DNA of 64,000 nt from Rahnella sp. AA (GTDB lineage Bacteria > Pseudomonadota > Gammaproteobacteria > Enterobacterales > Enterobacteriaceae): positions 434,001 to 498,000 of the forward strand of contig NZ_PITQ01000001.1 in NCBI RefSeq assembly GCF_002834385.1, given 5' to 3'. This document shows, piece by piece, positions 1-12,098 of this stretch. Within the stretch, counting starts at the first letter, position 1. Each line of letters opens with the position of its first letter. The position numbers and the translations under genes are program-made. Under the pieces are notes generated by a model. The model made no database searches. It was not told where the DNA came from and saw only the letters and a list, made by a program, of their open reading frames with translations.

Positions 1-1
1 T

Positions 2-2605
2 ACTGACGAGCAACTGAGAGCTAAAACTGATGAGTTCCGTGAGCGTCTGGCAAAAGGCGAAGTTCTGGAGACCCTGATCCCGGAAGCGTTTGCAGTGGTT
101 CGCGAATCCAGTAAACGTGTGTTCGGCATGCGTCACTTCGACGTCCAGTTGCTCGGCGGTATGGTACTGAACGAGCGTTGCATCGCAGAAATGCGCACCG
201 GTGAAGGTAAAACGCTGACCGCAACGTTGCCGGCTTACCTGAACGCACTGAGCGGTAAAGGTGTTCACGTTGTCACCGTCAACGACTACTTAGCTCAGCG
301 TGACGCCGAAAATAACCGCCCATTGTTCGAGTTCCTCGGTCTGAGCATCGGGATTAACCTGCCGGGCATGCCTTCTCCGGCTAAGCGCGCTGCTTACGCT
401 GCCGACATCACTTACGGTACAAACAACGAATACGGCTTTGACTACCTGCGCGATAACATGGCTTTCAGCCCGGAAGAACGCGTTCAGCGTAAACTGCATT
501 ACGCGCTGGTGGATGAGGTTGACTCCATCCTGATCGATGAAGCACGTACTCCGCTGATCATTTCCGGTCCGGCAGAAGACAGTTCAGAAATGTACACCCG
601 CGTTGACAAACTGATCCCTAAACTGATCCGTCAGGAAAAAGAAGACTCCGACACCTTCCAGGGTGAAGGCCACTTCTCTGTGGACGAAAAAGCGCGTCAG
701 GTTCATCTGACCGAACGTGGCCTGGTTCTGATTGAAGAAATGCTGGTTGATGCAGGCATCATGGAAGAGGGCGAATCTCTGTATTCCCCGACCAACATTA
801 TGCTGATGCATCACGTGACCGCCGCACTGCGTGCGCACGTGCTGTTCACCCGCGATGTCGATTACATCGTGAAAGACGGTGAAGTTATCATCGTTGACGA
901 ACACACCGGTCGTACCATGCAGGGGCGCCGCTGGTCTGATGGCTTGCATCAGGCAGTGGAAGCGAAAGAAGGCGTCGATATTCAAAACGAAAACCAGACG
1001 CTGGCTTCTATCACCTTCCAGAACTACTTCCGTCTGTATGAAAAACTGGCCGGTATGACCGGTACTGCGGATACTGAAGCGTTCGAATTCAGCTCCATCT
1101 ACAAGCTGGATACCATCGTTGTGCCAACGAACCGCCCTATGGTGCGAAAAGACATGGCCGACCTGGTGTACATGACCGAAATGGAAAAAATTGGCGCGAT
1201 TATCGAAGATATCCGTCAGTGTACTGCCAAAGGCCAGCCGGTTCTGGTGGGGACTATTTCGATTGAGAAATCCGAAGTCGTTTCCAACGAACTGACTAAA
1301 GCAGGCATCGCGCACAGCGTGCTGAACGCCAAGTTCCACGCAAAAGAAGCAGATATCGTCGCACAGGCGGGCCAGCCGAGCGCGGTAACCATCGCCACCA
1401 ACATGGCCGGCCGTGGTACGGATATCGTGCTGGGCGGCAGCTGGCAGGTTGAAGTTGAAAACCTGGGCGAAGAAGCCACCGACGAGAAAATCGCTGAAAT
1501 TAAAGCGGCATGGCAGATTCGTCACGATGCCGTATTGGCTTCCGGTGGTTTGCATATTATCGGTACCGAGCGTCACGAATCTCGCCGTATCGATAACCAG
1601 TTGCGTGGCCGTGCAGGTCGCCAGGGTGATGCCGGTTCATCCCGCTTCTATCTGTCCATGGAAGATGCCCTGATGCGCATTTTTGCTTCTGACCGTGTGT
1701 CGAGCATGATGCGTAAACTGGGTATGAAACCGGGCGAAGCGATTGAGCATCCTTGGGTGACCAAAGCGATTGCCAATGCTCAGCGTAAAGTTGAAAGCCG
1801 TAACTTTGATATTCGTAAGCAATTGCTGGAATATGATGATGTTGCCAGCGATCAGCGTCGCGCGATCTACAGCCAGCGTAACGAATTGCTGGATGTGTCC
1901 GACGTGAGCGAAACCATCGCCAGCATCCGTGAGGACGTGTTTAAAGCGACTATCGACAGTTACATTCCACCGCAGTCTTTGGAAGAAATGTGGGATGTGC
2001 AGGGCCTGGAAGAACGCCTGAAAAAAGACTTCGAGCTGGAAATGCCGATTGCAGAATGGCTGGATAAAGAGCCTGAACTGCATGAAGAAACCCTGCGCGA
2101 ACGTATTATGGAAATCGCGAAAGAATCTTACGCCCGTAAAGAAGAAATAGTTGGCGCAGAAATGATGCGTAACTTCGAGAAAGGTGTGATGCTGCAAACG
2201 CTTGATTCCCTGTGGAAAGAACATCTGGCAGCGATGGACTATCTGCGTCAGGGTATCCATTTACGTGGCTATGCGCAGAAAGATCCTAAGCAGGAATACA
2301 AACGCGAATCCTTTGCTATGTTTGCCGCCATGCTGGAATCACTTAAATATGAAGTGGTCAGCGTGCTGAGTAAAGTTCAGGTTCGTATGCCTGAAGAAAT
2401 TGAAGCAATGGAGATTCAGCGCCGCGAAGAAGCCGAGCATCTGGCCCGCCAGCAGCAGCTAAGCCATCAGGATCAGCAGGAAATTGAAGTGGCTGAAGCT
2501 GCACGACTTGCCGCATCCGGCGAGCGCAAAGTGGGTCGTAACGATCTCTGCCCATGTGGTTCAGGCAAAAAATACAAACAATGCCATGGCCGCCTGCAAA
2601 AGTAA
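2..2605 (+). CDS. secA: Protein translocase ATPase SecA (5' end missing)
   Basis: SecA is the ATP-driven motor that pushes preproteins through the SecYEG channel at the inner membrane. The frame is open from the first bases of the window, so the start lies outside; about 867 residues are present against about 901 in E. coli, so roughly 34 N-terminal residues are missing. Visible are the Walker A region (MRTGEGKT), the DEAD-type Walker B (DEVD then IDEARTPL), the second RecA-like domain with [10 protein letters not shown] and [10 protein letters not shown], and the C-terminal SEC-C zinc motif [14 protein letters not shown] that binds SecB and phospholipid. A clear terminator follows and separates it from mutT. 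No damage is seen. The identification is essentially certain. Confidence 0.98.
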   Translation, partial: TDEQLRAKTDEFRERLAKGEVLETLIPEAFAVVRESSKRVFGMRHFDVQLLGGMVLNERCIAEMRTGEGKTLTATLPAYLNALSGKGVHVVTVNDYLAQRDAENNRPLFEFLGLSIGINLPGMPSPAKRAAYAADITYGTNNEYGFDYLRDNMAFSPEERVQRKLHYALVDEVDSILIDEARTPLIISGPAEDSSEMYTRVDKLIPKLIRQEKEDSDTFQGEGHFSVDEKARQVHLTERGLVLIEEMLVDAGIMEEGESLYSPTNIMLMHHVTAALRAHVLFTRDVDYIVKDGEVIIVDEHTGRTMQGRRWSDGLHQAVEAKEGVDIQNENQTLASITFQNYFRLYEKLAGMTGTADTEAFEFSSIYKLDTIVVPTNRPMVRKDMADLVYMTEMEKIGAIIEDIRQCTAKGQPVLVGTISIEKSEVVSNELTKAGIAHSVLNAKFHAKEADIVAQAGQPSAVTIATNMAGRGTDIVLGGSWQVEVENLGEEATDEKIAEIKAAWQIRHDAVLASGGLHIIGTERHESRRIDNQLRGRAGRQGDAGSSRFYLSMEDALMRIFASDRVSSMMRKLGMKPGEAIEHPWVTKAIANAQRKVESRNFDIRKQLLEYDDVASDQRRAIYSQRNELLDVSDVSETIASIREDVFKATIDSYIPPQSLEEMWDVQGLEERLKKDFELEMPIAEWLDKEPELHEETLRERIMEIAKESYARKEEIVGAEMMRNFEKGVMLQTLDSLWKEHLAAMDYLRQGIHLRGYAQKDPKQEYKRESFAMFAAMLESLKYEVVSVLSKVQVRMPEEIEAMEIQRREEAEHLARQQQLSHQDQQEIEVAEAARLAASGERKVGRNDLCPCGSGKKYKQCHGRLQK

Positions 2606-2635
2606 GATCTCAGGCTAAGTCATCGTGTTAATCTA

Positions 2636-2664
2636 AAAGGCGGCTAATCACCGCCTTTATTTTT
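2636..2664 (+). terminator. Rho-independent terminator after secA
   Basis: An 8-bp stem (AAAGGCGG paired with CCGCCTTT, 7-nt loop) is followed by a T-rich run. It lies 30 bases past the secA stop and before the mutT ribosome binding site, so it ends the secA transcript. Confidence 0.85.
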
Positions 2665-2717
2665 GTCTAAAAATTCTTATATAAGATAGTCATTACAGTC
2701 AGTCAATAGGTGGAAAA

Positions 2718-3119
2718 GTGACGCTTAAACAACTGAATATCGCAGCCGGTATTATCCGGAATTCAGCTAAAGAAATCTTTATCACTCAGCGTGATGCGTC
2801 ATCGCACATGGCGGGTTTTTGGGAATTTCCGGGCGGTAAAATCGAAGCTGGCGAGACGCCTGAGCAGGCTGTTATTCGTGAGTTGCAGGAAGAAGTGGGT
2901 ATTGACGCAGAAGCGCCCGTGTTGCTGAAAACCCTTGAACACCGGTTTCCGGATCGTATTATCACGCTTTACTTCTTTTTGGTGGAAGAATGGCAGGGCG
3001 AGCCATATGGAAAAGAAGGACAACCAAAGCGCTGGGTTAAACAGTCCGAACTGAAAGCGGAAGAGTTTCCTCCTGCCAACGAAGCCATCGTGAACGCGCT
3101 TAAAAACAGCCAACTCTGA
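2718..3119 (+). CDS. mutT: 8-oxo-dGTP diphosphatase MutT
   Basis: MutT hydrolyses 8-oxo-dGTP to the monophosphate in the cytoplasm and so prevents A:T to C:G transversions. The 133-residue product has the full Nudix box, beginning GGKIEAGETPEQA and ending RELQEEVGI, with the metal-binding REXXEE core intact. The start is GTG, preceded by AGGTGG at about 4 bases; no ATG lies nearby in frame. It sits just downstream of secA as in E. coli, but a terminator between them means it probably has its own promoter in the short gap. Length matches the family (about 130). Confidence 0.96.
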   Translation: MTLKQLNIAAGIIRNSAKEIFITQRDASSHMAGFWEFPGGKIEAGETPEQAVIRELQEEVGIDAEAPVLLKTLEHRFPDRIITLYFFLVEEWQGEPYGKEGQPKRWVKQSELKAEEFPPANEAIVNALKNSQL

Positions 3120-3145
3120 TGATTTGAGAATGAGATTGTTCACAA

Positions 3146-3168
3146 AAAAAGGGGCTATGCCCCTTTTA
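3146..3168. terminator. Bidirectional terminator between mutT and yacG
   Basis: The hairpin arms AAAAGGGGC and GCCCCTTTT flank a 3-nt loop. A-tract on one side and T-tract on the other let it serve both converging genes, mutT and yacG. Confidence 0.85.
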
Positions 3169-3187
3169 TCGTTACTGAATGCCAGCG

Positions 3188-3385
3188 TTAAATCTCTTCT
3201 TCGCTCCACTCGTCCAGATCGTTCACATCCCCTTTGCTCGGAATGCGTTTTTCTTCATCTGCCCACTCGCCGAGATCGATAAGCTGACAGCGTTTCGAAC
3301 AAAAAGGGCGGTAAGGGCTTTCTTCGCCCCAGACAACTGTTTTGTTACAAGTCGGGCAATTTACTTCAATAATTTCGGGATCCAT
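3188..3385 (-). CDS. yacG: DNA gyrase inhibitor YacG
   Basis: YacG is a small zinc protein that binds GyrB and inhibits gyrase. The 65-residue product has the four-cysteine zinc site as CPTC followed by CSKRC, then QLIDLGEW, all family hallmarks, and an acidic tail. The ATG at 3385 is preferred over a TTG two codons upstream because AGGAG lies 6 bases before the ATG but directly abuts the TTG. It is last in the zapD-coaE-yacG run on the minus strand and follows zapD closely, so the genes are likely co-transcribed. Confidence 0.95.
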   Translation of the reverse strand: MDPEIIEVNCPTCNKTVVWGEESPYRPFCSKRCQLIDLGEWADEEKRIPSKGDVNDLDEWSEEEI

Positions 3386-3394
3386 TTGCAACTC

Positions 3395-4147
3395 CTAGCA
3401 GCAGGCAAGTTCAAAATTCAGTCGTGCCGGAACCACGCCATGTTCGCTGTCGAGTGGTAAGAAACGAATGGCATAACGGGTTTTGTGCCCGGAAACTTGC
3501 GGGTAAAGCTGGTTTTCCATCGAGAGGCGCAAGCGTAACAGGTCTGCGCCTTCTGCGTTATCCTGGAAAAAGCCATTCAGGCTGATTTGGTTACGGAAAG
3601 CGCCGGACTGGCGAATTAAACCCAGTACCATGGTGAGCGAGTTGTTGAGTGGCGCCAGTGCTTCAAGCCAGTTCTGAACTTCATTGTCACGCTGGGATTG
3701 TGCCAGATGCAGCCAGATATGCAGCGTCGGTAAATCAAAACTGCAACAACCACCGGGAATACTCAGGCGCTGTCGAACCAGCGCAATCAGACGATCTTCT
3801 TTCAGTGCCTGTCCAATTCTCGGTGCTTTCATCAGCACAGAGGCACACTGTTTTAGTTCGGAACGCAATCCGTCAATCCGTGATGGATCCACACCCGGAA
3901 CATCCTGCCATTGAGATAATTTCTGTTGCTGACGTTCCAGCTCTTTCAGCAAATCGGTGCGGACTTCTCCACGTTCCAGCACGTCCAGCAAGTCAGACGC
4001 AGTGCGGAAAAACAGGAGTGCCGAAGCCGCAGCAGTGATTTGTGCATTAGCATGCATCTGCTGTAGCAGAAATTCGATACGCAACCAGGTACGCATTTTT
4101 TCATTCAGAGGATGTTCAAAAAGAACGGTTGCAGCTACATCAGTCAT
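3395..4147 (-). CDS. zapD: Cell division protein ZapD
   Basis: ZapD crosslinks FtsZ filaments and stabilises the Z ring. The 250-residue product carries the family's conserved N-terminus [17 protein letters not shown] and is the usual length. The ATG at 4147 is taken as start; a TTG three codons upstream is possible but has no better ribosome site. The start overlaps the end of coaE by 8 bases, which suggests translational coupling, and yacG follows 9 bases after the stop. Gene order coaE-zapD-yacG is conserved across Enterobacterales. Confidence 0.95.
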   Translation of the reverse strand: MTDVAATVLFEHPLNEKMRTWLRIEFLLQQMHANAQITAAASALLFFRTASDLLDVLERGEVRTDLLKELERQQQKLSQWQDVPGVDPSRIDGLRSELKQCASVLMKAPRIGQALKEDRLIALVRQRLSIPGGCCSFDLPTLHIWLHLAQSQRDNEVQNWLEALAPLNNSLTMVLGLIRQSGAFRNQISLNGFFQDNAEGADLLRLRLSMENQLYPQVSGHKTRYAIRFLPLDSEHGVVPARLNFELACC

Positions 4148-4769
4148 GCTCAGCAATATCCTGTCTGTTTTCGCCCGCCGCCAGTTTCAGATAAAGGCGA
4201 TGTAATTGGGCTACACGCGGTTCGATCATATGGGGATCTCCGCTGTTATCAATAACGTCATCTGCGCAGGCCAGGCGTTTTTCACGGCTTACCTGCGCGG
4301 CAATAATATTTTCAGCTTGCTGGCGGTCAACGCCGTCACGCAGCATAGTGCGGGAAAGCTGAATGTGTGGCTCGACGTCCACCACCAGAACGCGATCGGC
4401 CTGCGTTTGTAATCCATTTTCAAGCAGCAATGGGACGACCCAAAGCACATAAGGCGTATCCGCCAGTGCAATGAGTTGCTGCGTCCGGGCATGAATAATA
4501 GGGTGCAATAATTTATTAACCCACTCTTTTTCAAGCGGATGACTAAAGATGCGCTCCCGCAATGCCGGACGGTTCAGCGAGCCATCGCCAAGAATAATAC
4601 TTTTGCCAAATTTTTTGACCAGTTCCTCCAACGCCTGTTCACCCGGAGCAACGACCTGGCGGGCAATAATATCTGCATCGACAATGGTTATTCCATGTTG
4701 GGCAAAGCTTTCAGCAACGGTACTCTTACCGCTACCGATACCTCCGGTCAATGCAACGATATAGCTCAT
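4140..4769 (-). CDS. coaE: Dephospho-CoA kinase
   Basis: CoaE phosphorylates the 3'-hydroxyl of dephospho-CoA, the last step of coenzyme A synthesis. The 209-residue product has the P-loop GGIGSGKST at residues 9-17 and the CoaE region ADIIARQVV. Its 3' end overlaps zapD by 8 bases. The divergent gene is guaC, so the promoter lies between 4770 and 5010. Pantothenate synthesis, the start of the same pathway, is encoded 50 kb downstream in this window. Confidence 0.96.
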   Translation of the reverse strand: MSYIVALTGGIGSGKSTVAESFAQHGITIVDADIIARQVVAPGEQALEELVKKFGKSIILGDGSLNRPALRERIFSHPLEKEWVNKLLHPIIHARTQQLIALADTPYVLWVVPLLLENGLQTQADRVLVVDVEPHIQLSRTMLRDGVDRQQAENIIAAQVSREKRLACADDVIDNSGDPHMIEPRVAQLHRLYLKLAAGENRQDIAEHD

Positions 4770-4908
4770 ACGGGCGCTCTGATAAAATTAGTCAGGTAAA
4801 TGATAAAGAGATTATGAGTAAGTGCAAGCCGCCGTCGTCTTGGTTTTGATGCGGAAAATTATTCATCAGTGCAATCAAAAGTCTGTGATGTGCGTTATAA
4901 AAGCCATC

Positions 4909-4936
4909 TTGCCGTTGTCATTTTCCTGTGTATGAT
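4909..4936 (+). promoter_or_regulatory. Candidate guaC promoter
   Basis: TTGCCG (4909-4914) and TATGAT (4931-4936) are separated by 16 bp, about 70 bases before the guaC start. This is a plausible sigma-70 promoter judged by eye only. Confidence 0.45.
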
Positions 4937-5010
4937 AAAACCACTGGAAAGGGTGTCTAAAATTTTTTGTATGCCCTAGCGATCCGTCGCCAAACCAGGA
5001 CAAAACCGTA

Positions 5011-6054
5011 ATGCGTATTGAAGAAGATTTGAAATTAGGTTTTAAAGACGTACTTATCCGCCCTAAACGCTCCACTCTCAAAAGCCGTTCCGAAGTTGAA
5101 CTGGAACGCACATTCACATTCAAACACTCTGGTATCAGCTGGTCCGGCACCCCGATTATCGCTGCCAATATGGACACTGTGGGTACTTTTCGCATGGCAA
5201 CGGTATTAGCGTCCTTTGGTTTGCTGACTGCAGTACACAAACATTACAGCGTCGAACAATGGCAGGCTTTTATCACTTCCGCTGACGAGTCAGTATTACG
5301 AAATGTGATGGTATCAACCGGGACGTCTGAAGCTGATTTTGTGAAAACACTGCGAATTCTCGCACTTTGTCCGCTGCTGAAATTTGTCTGCCTTGACGTC
5401 GCTAACGGTTATTCCGAACATTTCGTTGGTTTCTTGCAACGTGTTCGTGAAGCCTGCCCGGACAAAGTTATTTGCGCCGGTAATGTGGTCACGGGCGAAA
5501 TGGTCGAAGAGCTGATTCTCTCCGGCGCAGATATCGTTAAAGTTGGTATCGGCCCGGGGTCGGTATGTACTACCCGTGTGAAAACCGGTGTGGGCTACCC
5601 GCAACTTTCTGCCGTTATCGAATGCGCAGATGCCGCTCACGGGCTGGGCGGGCAAATCGTCAGTGACGGCGGTTGTGCAGTTCCTGGCGATGTAGCGAAA
5701 GCTTTTGGCGGCGGTGCAGACTTCGTGATGCTTGGCGGTATGCTGGCAGCACACGAAGAATGTGAAGGCACCGTTGTTGAAGAAAATGGCGAGAAATTTA
5801 TGCTCTTCTACGGCATGAGCTCAGAATCTGCCATGAAACGCCACGTTGGCGGTGTCGCCGAATATCGCGCTGCGGAAGGCAAAACCGTAAAACTGCCTTT
5901 GCGTGGCCCGGTTGAGAATACTGTGCGCGACATTCTTGGCGGCCTGCGTTCTGCCTGTACCTATGTCGGTGCAGAACGCCTCAAAGAGCTGACAAAACGT
6001 ACTACCTTTATTCGTGTCGCAGAGCAGGAAAACCGCCTGTTCGGCACTAAATAA
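5011..6054 (+). CDS. guaC: GMP reductase GuaC
   Basis: GuaC converts GMP to IMP with NADPH, releasing ammonia, and lets the cell turn guanine nucleotides into adenine nucleotides. The 347-residue product contains the IMPDH/GMPR signature [11 protein letters not shown] with the catalytic cysteine near residue 186, and the phosphate-binding stretch [19 protein letters not shown]. There is no CBS domain, which separates it from IMP dehydrogenase. It is a single-gene unit, divergent from coaE and convergent with hofC, as in E. coli. Confidence 0.97.
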   Translation: MRIEEDLKLGFKDVLIRPKRSTLKSRSEVELERTFTFKHSGISWSGTPIIAANMDTVGTFRMATVLASFGLLTAVHKHYSVEQWQAFITSADESVLRNVMVSTGTSEADFVKTLRILALCPLLKFVCLDVANGYSEHFVGFLQRVREACPDKVICAGNVVTGEMVEELILSGADIVKVGIGPGSVCTTRVKTGVGYPQLSAVIECADAAHGLGGQIVSDGGCAVPGDVAKAFGGGADFVMLGGMLAAHEECEGTVVEENGEKFMLFYGMSSESAMKRHVGGVAEYRAAEGKTVKLPLRGPVENTVRDILGGLRSACTYVGAERLKELTKRTTFIRVAEQENRLFGTK

Positions 6055-6070
6055 ACCGGAAAAATGACCC

Positions 6071-6104
6071 GCGGCGGAACGTATTTTCGCCGCCTTTATT
6101 TTGC
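6071..6104. terminator. Terminator between guaC and hofC
   Basis: GCGGCG (6071-6076) pairs with CGCCGC (6088-6093), followed by CTTTATTTTG. It lies 16 bases past the guaC stop. Confidence 0.7.
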
Positions 6105-6115
6105 CCGCGCCACCG

Positions 6116-7336
6116 TCATCCCATTACTGAGCCCAGCTGAAAAATGGGCAAATACATCGCAATGACTAGCCCGCCAACAATTACCCCCATTACCGCCATC
6201 AGTACCGGCTCAATCGTCTGAGATAACGTATCCGCCAGCGAATTGGCTTTTTCATTATGCAAATGTGCAAGCTTGAGCATCAGATCATCCAAAGAACCTG
6301 ACTCTTCACCTATTTTTATCAGTTGATGACACAAAGCCGGGAATCTGGGGGATCCGGTAAAGGCTTTATGCAAAGGGACTCCTTGCATAATTTGCTCACG
6401 TATCTGGATCAGGGATGCTTGAAAATGAAGATTGGAGATTGAAGAAGATGCTGCGGCCAGGCCTGAAATCAATGTCATTCCTGCCTGTTGTGTCATTGCC
6501 AGTGTCTGAAAGATCTGGCTGAGGCAACTGTCTGTAACCAGTCGTGAAGCCAGTGGTAATCTGAGTAATAACATTTGTTCACGCAGTTTCCAACGCGGGT
6601 GCGGATGTAGTTTTCGCAAATAGCCAAAACAGCAGAGCGACACAATTCCTGCCAGCCATGGGCCAATGTGAATTAGAACATCGGATGTGTTAATCAGCAT
6701 GCGTGTAAACCAGGGAAGTTCGGCATCAAAAGAAGCATAGATTTTAGCAAATTCAGGCAGAACTAAAGTCAGCATCAACAGAGTAACTATTGTGGCTATG
6801 ACGCTGACGATTAGCGGATAACGCAGTGCCTTTTTCACTTTTACCCTAAGCGCCATCTGTTGTTCCTGCTGGGTTGCCAGCTGTAAACAGCACTTGTCCA
6901 GCTGACCGGTCAGTTCACCAATTGAAATTATTTGTGGGTAGATATCTGGGAAAACGTCCGGATAAACCAAAATCATCTCTGATAAAGGTTTCCCTTCCCT
7001 GACTCCTTTGGCGATATTTGACAATACGCAATGCCATGCCGGTTTTGAGTGCTCATTCGCCAGTAACGTCAAACTATTAACCAGCGGCAGGCCCGCCTGT
7101 AAGAGTGTTGAAAGTTGTCTGACAAAGGCCACGCGCTCCTGGTTTTTCCAGAAGCGTTTTGTCAGACGTTGCTTCATCCGGATGTTTAGCGGTTGTAAAC
7201 CCGCAGTAAAAAGCTCCTGATAAATGTTTTTTTTATTCTGCTCAATGATGTTGCCTTGCTGGATGCACCCGGAGGGGTCAATAGCCTGCCACTGGTAAAG
7301 CCGCCATTTGTAAGAAAGTGCTGTCGCTTCTTTCAT
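6116..7336 (-). CDS. hofC: Type IV pilus inner-membrane platform protein HofC
   Basis: HofC belongs to the GspF/PilC family, the inner-membrane platform on which pilins are assembled. The 406-residue product has two repeated T2SSF domains, each with the pattern of an amphipathic helical bundle followed by membrane helices (around residues 170-195, 210-240 and 375-400). It is last in a ppdD-hofB-hofC operon: its start overlaps the hofB stop by 4 bases (ATGA). No other pilus genes (prepilin peptidase, secretin, PilM-P) lie in this window, so the machine must be completed elsewhere. Known E. coli homologues are poorly expressed in the laboratory. Confidence 0.93.
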   Translation of the reverse strand: MKEATALSYKWRLYQWQAIDPSGCIQQGNIIEQNKKNIYQELFTAGLQPLNIRMKQRLTKRFWKNQERVAFVRQLSTLLQAGLPLVNSLTLLANEHSKPAWHCVLSNIAKGVREGKPLSEMILVYPDVFPDIYPQIISIGELTGQLDKCCLQLATQQEQQMALRVKVKKALRYPLIVSVIATIVTLLMLTLVLPEFAKIYASFDAELPWFTRMLINTSDVLIHIGPWLAGIVSLCCFGYLRKLHPHPRWKLREQMLLLRLPLASRLVTDSCLSQIFQTLAMTQQAGMTLISGLAAASSSISNLHFQASLIQIREQIMQGVPLHKAFTGSPRFPALCHQLIKIGEESGSLDDLMLKLAHLHNEKANSLADTLSQTIEPVLMAVMGVIVGGLVIAMYLPIFQLGSVMG

Positions 7337-8823
7337 GCACCAGCACCTTCTTCACCGGTGACACGATAGAGTTCCTCAAGAGATGTGATTCCTTGTTCCA
7401 CCAGTAGCATCCCCGCTTCCTGCAAGGTTTTTTGCCCTTGCTCCCGGGCTATTTTGCTAAGTTCATTAACATTTGCCTCTGCCACCAGTGCCTGCTGTAA
7501 GCGCGGAGTGACGTTCAGGATTTCATAAATTCCGATTCGGCCGTAATAGCCGGAAAAACATTGGTGGCAGCCTGAAGGGAGCCACAGTTGCATATGTCCG
7601 CCCTGACCATCGGGCGTTTTTTCAACCAGTGAGATATGCGGCTTCCTGCAATGCGGGCAGAGTTTACGCACCAGACGTTGAGCAATCACAAGACGCAAAC
7701 TGGCTGCGATGTGAAAGCCTTCAATGCCCATTTGCCGAAGCCGGATCAGCGTTTCGCAAGTCGAATTAGTATGCAACGTTGAAAGTACCAGATGCCCGGT
7801 TTGGGCTGCTTTCACCGCGATTTCCGCAGTCTCTTTATCCCTAATCTCACCGACCATAATTACATCGGGATCCTGTCGTAGCATTGCGCGCAGCACACTG
7901 GCAAAGCTGAGATCTGTTTTGCTGTTGATTTGAGTTTGATTGATACCGCTAACTGGAATTTCGACAGGATCCTCCACACTGCAAATATTGCGAGAAATGG
8001 CATTCAGGTCTCGTAATCCACTGTAAAGTGTCACCGTTTTCCCACTCCCTGTCGGACCGGTGACCAGAATCAGCCCTTGCGGGTGTTTGAGTGCAGCTCT
8101 GAAATATTCCAAATCCCTCAGCGTAAATCCCAACTGTGACATTGGCAGATCTTGCTGAGCCATGTGCAAAATGCGCAATACTATTTTTTCTCCATGCAGT
8201 GTGGGCAGGGAGGAAACACGCATTGAATAACGTTGATTTTGCAGCATGACCGAAAGCTGCCCATCTTGCGGCAATCTGCGTTCAGCAACGTTGAGTTGCC
8301 CCATAATTTTCAGCCGCGCGCACACGCTGGGAGCCATTGAAAATTCAGGGCCAGATAGTTCCTGCAAGACTCCATCAATCCGTATTCGTACCCTAAAACT
8401 GTGTTCGTAAGGCTCAAAATGTATGTCAGAAGCCCTGCGGAGGATCGCCTGTCTCAATATCTGATTGAGAATGTTAATCACGGGGGCATCGCTTTGGTCA
8501 CTCAGCTCATTATTAGCGTCAATTCCTGAAGATACCTGGGAGGTTTCTGCTGATATTTGCTCCTTTACCTGCGGGCTCCCTTTTTCTATGACTTGTTCCA
8601 GACGTGCTTGTGGCCAGCGTTCGAGCTGAACTTTAAGGCCAGTGGCAAAACGCAGCATGTTGCCTAACGCTTCCGTTTCTGGTTCCGCTTCGTGACAGGC
8701 AACATGAATTGTCTGGCTGTCTCGATGCAAGATAACGGCTTTGTAGCGCTGGCAAAGTGCTTCGAGTGCGTCTTCATTCTGCAGCCCTTTTTGTGCAAAA
8801 GGGTTAAGTGGCATATCACTCAT
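7333..8823 (-). CDS. hofB: Type IV pilus assembly ATPase HofB (GspE/PilB family)
   Basis: HofB is the cytoplasmic hexameric ATPase that powers pilin assembly. The 496-residue product has the GspE features in order: an N-terminal domain, Walker A GPTGSGKT, the Asp box region ICSVEDPVE, Walker B around DPDVIMVGEIRD, the His box HTNSTCETLIRL, and the tetracysteine zinc motif (CPHC near residue 394, then CHQC). All catalytic elements are present, so it looks functional. It overlaps ppdD and hofC by 4 bases each, a tightly coupled operon. Confidence 0.94.
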   Translation of the reverse strand: MSDMPLNPFAQKGLQNEDALEALCQRYKAVILHRDSQTIHVACHEAEPETEALGNMLRFATGLKVQLERWPQARLEQVIEKGSPQVKEQISAETSQVSSGIDANNELSDQSDAPVINILNQILRQAILRRASDIHFEPYEHSFRVRIRIDGVLQELSGPEFSMAPSVCARLKIMGQLNVAERRLPQDGQLSVMLQNQRYSMRVSSLPTLHGEKIVLRILHMAQQDLPMSQLGFTLRDLEYFRAALKHPQGLILVTGPTGSGKTVTLYSGLRDLNAISRNICSVEDPVEIPVSGINQTQINSKTDLSFASVLRAMLRQDPDVIMVGEIRDKETAEIAVKAAQTGHLVLSTLHTNSTCETLIRLRQMGIEGFHIAASLRLVIAQRLVRKLCPHCRKPHISLVEKTPDGQGGHMQLWLPSGCHQCFSGYYGRIGIYEILNVTPRLQQALVAEANVNELSKIAREQGQKTLQEAGMLLVEQGITSLEELYRVTGEEGAGA

Positions 8824-9269
8824 TTTGGCGCCCCTGAGGTATCAAAGCGGAAAACGCTTTCACAGGCTTCGACCATTGACGTATTGCTGGCGTTTGTACA
8901 ATTTCGGCTCCAGATAATGCCGCCTGCCTGATTGTCGAGAACCGGTGTCATCAACACCATCAGGCCACTCAACGCCTGCTGGCCGGTGAGTGAAATAACA
9001 CCTGAGTTCACTTGTATCAGGCTGACGTAACGGCTGGTGGCAGCAGCCGGGATCCCCTGACTCCCGGCGTTGCAACCTGTCAACGCCCCCGCATCGATCA
9101 CACATAATTCGACACCAGTTTTGTAGGGCACCATCGCTTGCAGCATGTCGGTCATCGCTGCTTTCTGGATATAGCTTTGATAGGCGGGGATACCGATGGC
9201 GCTTAGGATCGCAATAATCGCGATCACGACCATCAGTTCAATGAGGGTAAATCCTTGTTGCCGGTGCAT
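8820..9269 (-). CDS. ppdD: Type IV major pilin-like protein PpdD
   Basis: PpdD is the prepilin of the enterobacterial type IV pilus. The start at 9269 is chosen because GGAGA sits 6 bases upstream of this ATG; a second ATG 12 bases earlier overlaps that ribosome site. The resulting short leader ends in glycine before the class III signal GFTLIELMVVIAIIAIL, with the invariant Glu at mature position 5. The 149-residue preprotein has a cysteine pair in the C-terminal half consistent with the pilin D-region loop. It heads the ppdD-hofB-hofC operon. Maturation needs a prepilin peptidase that is not in this window. Confidence 0.94.
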   Translation of the reverse strand: MHRQQGFTLIELMVVIAIIAILSAIGIPAYQSYIQKAAMTDMLQAMVPYKTGVELCVIDAGALTGCNAGSQGIPAAATSRYVSLIQVNSGVISLTGQQALSGLMVLMTPVLDNQAGGIIWSRNCTNASNTSMVEACESVFRFDTSGAPK

Positions 9270-9564
9270 GGCGTTCTCCATTTATAGGGCTGCGTGTTTG
9301 TTGCTCGGCAGCAAACTAAATGGGGAAGAAATTTTCTTCCAGCGCCTTTGATGAGTTTTCCATTATGCCTTCCACGGTCTTTACCGGAGACGGCAAGCAC
9401 GTCAAAATTTTTGCGGCATGTCTCGCAGCAATGAAAGGTCAATGCAAAAGAGGCTGGCGGTCAGAAGTGATGAGTGGGAGGGTAGCTCGGCAAGATGAAA
9501 TAGACCGGAAAGAAGTCGTGTTGCCCCCGAAATGGAGTTCAGGGGCAATAGCGCAGAAATGTGA

Positions 9565-11125
<1,561 letters not shown>

Positions 11126-11177
11126 GTGAAAGGTCGCCGGTTATTGTTTTAAGAATATGTAGAGAGAGTGATAGGCG

Positions 11178-12032
11178 ATGACGTTATTTACTTTGCTGCT
11201 GGTACTGGCCTGGGAACGATTGTTCAAACTGGGTGAGCACTGGCAGTTGGATCATCGGTTTGAGATCATATTCCGCCGCGGGCGGCAGACTTCTTTAGTC
11301 AAAACGCTGGCGATCATGATTGTCTGGATGGCCGTTATTTGGGGCATTCTGCGAGCCCTGCACGGGGCGTTTTTTGGTGTACCGTCCCTCGTTATCTGGG
11401 TGATTTTGTGCCTGCTGTGCATTGGCGCCGGGATCAAACGTAAGCATTACCGTGCCTATCTTAAATCAGCCCGTCAGGGGGATACGGATGCCTGTAAAGA
11501 AATGGCGGAAGAGCTGGCGCTGATCCACGGATTACCGAGTGATTGCACGGAAGAAGCTCGTTTGAGAGAACTGCAAAACGCGCTCTTGTGGATCAACTAC
11601 CGTTACTATCTGGGGCCACTGTTTTGGTTTGTGGTCTGTGGCCCGTTTGGGCCTGTCGCGCTGGGCGGATATGCCGTTCTGCGTGGCTACCAGACATGGC
11701 TGGCGCGTCACATGACGCCGCTCAAACGCTCACAGTCCGGTGTCGACAGCCTGCTGCATGTTCTTGACTGGATCCCTGTTCGCCTTGCCGGTGCGGCGTA
11801 TGCACTGCTCGGGCACGGCGAAAAAGCCTTACCGGCGTGGTTTGCGTCATTGGGTGATATTCATTCTTCGCAATATCAGGTGCTGACGCGGCTTGCACAG
11901 TTCTCTCTGGCGCGTGATCCGCATTTGGATCCCGTACAAACGCCTCGCGCCGCAGTAAGTCTGGCACGTAAAGTCACCATGATTATTCTGGTCGTTGTGG
12001 CACTTTTGACGATTTACGGCGCACTGATTTAA
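11178..12032 (+). CDS. ampE: Beta-lactamase regulator AmpE
   Basis: AmpE is an inner-membrane protein of the CobD/CbiB-like class encoded with ampD; its precise role in the ampC signalling route is unsettled. The 284-residue product matches the family length and has membrane segments near residues 42-60, 64-85, 150-175 and 265-283. It opens with [20 protein letters not shown], typical of AmpE. It ends the ampDE operon, and a strong terminator follows 28 bases later. Confidence 0.93.
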   Translation: MTLFTLLLVLAWERLFKLGEHWQLDHRFEIIFRRGRQTSLVKTLAIMIVWMAVIWGILRALHGAFFGVPSLVIWVILCLLCIGAGIKRKHYRAYLKSARQGDTDACKEMAEELALIHGLPSDCTEEARLRELQNALLWINYRYYLGPLFWFVVCGPFGPVALGGYAVLRGYQTWLARHMTPLKRSQSGVDSLLHVLDWIPVRLAGAAYALLGHGEKALPAWFASLGDIHSSQYQVLTRLAQFSLARDPHLDPVQTPRAAVSLARKVTMIILVVVALLTIYGALI

Positions 12033-12060
12033 GACGTGATTATCGCGAAGTGAAAATTGA

Positions 12061-12098
12061 AAAGCCCGGCACATTTCTGTTGCCGGGCTTTTTGTTTT
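12061..12098. terminator. Terminator between ampE and the GH43 gene
   Basis: An 11-bp stem (AAAGCCCGGCA with TGCCGGGCTTT) is followed by TTTGTTTTTT. It serves ampE and, with its A-rich other side, probably the converging glycosidase gene. Confidence 0.88.

Noticed and set aside
584-1576. 330-codon open frame antisense to secA
   Set aside because: It lies wholly opposite a conserved SecA frame, has a His/Phe/Gln-heavy composition typical of antisense frames, and shows no ribosome site or known domain.
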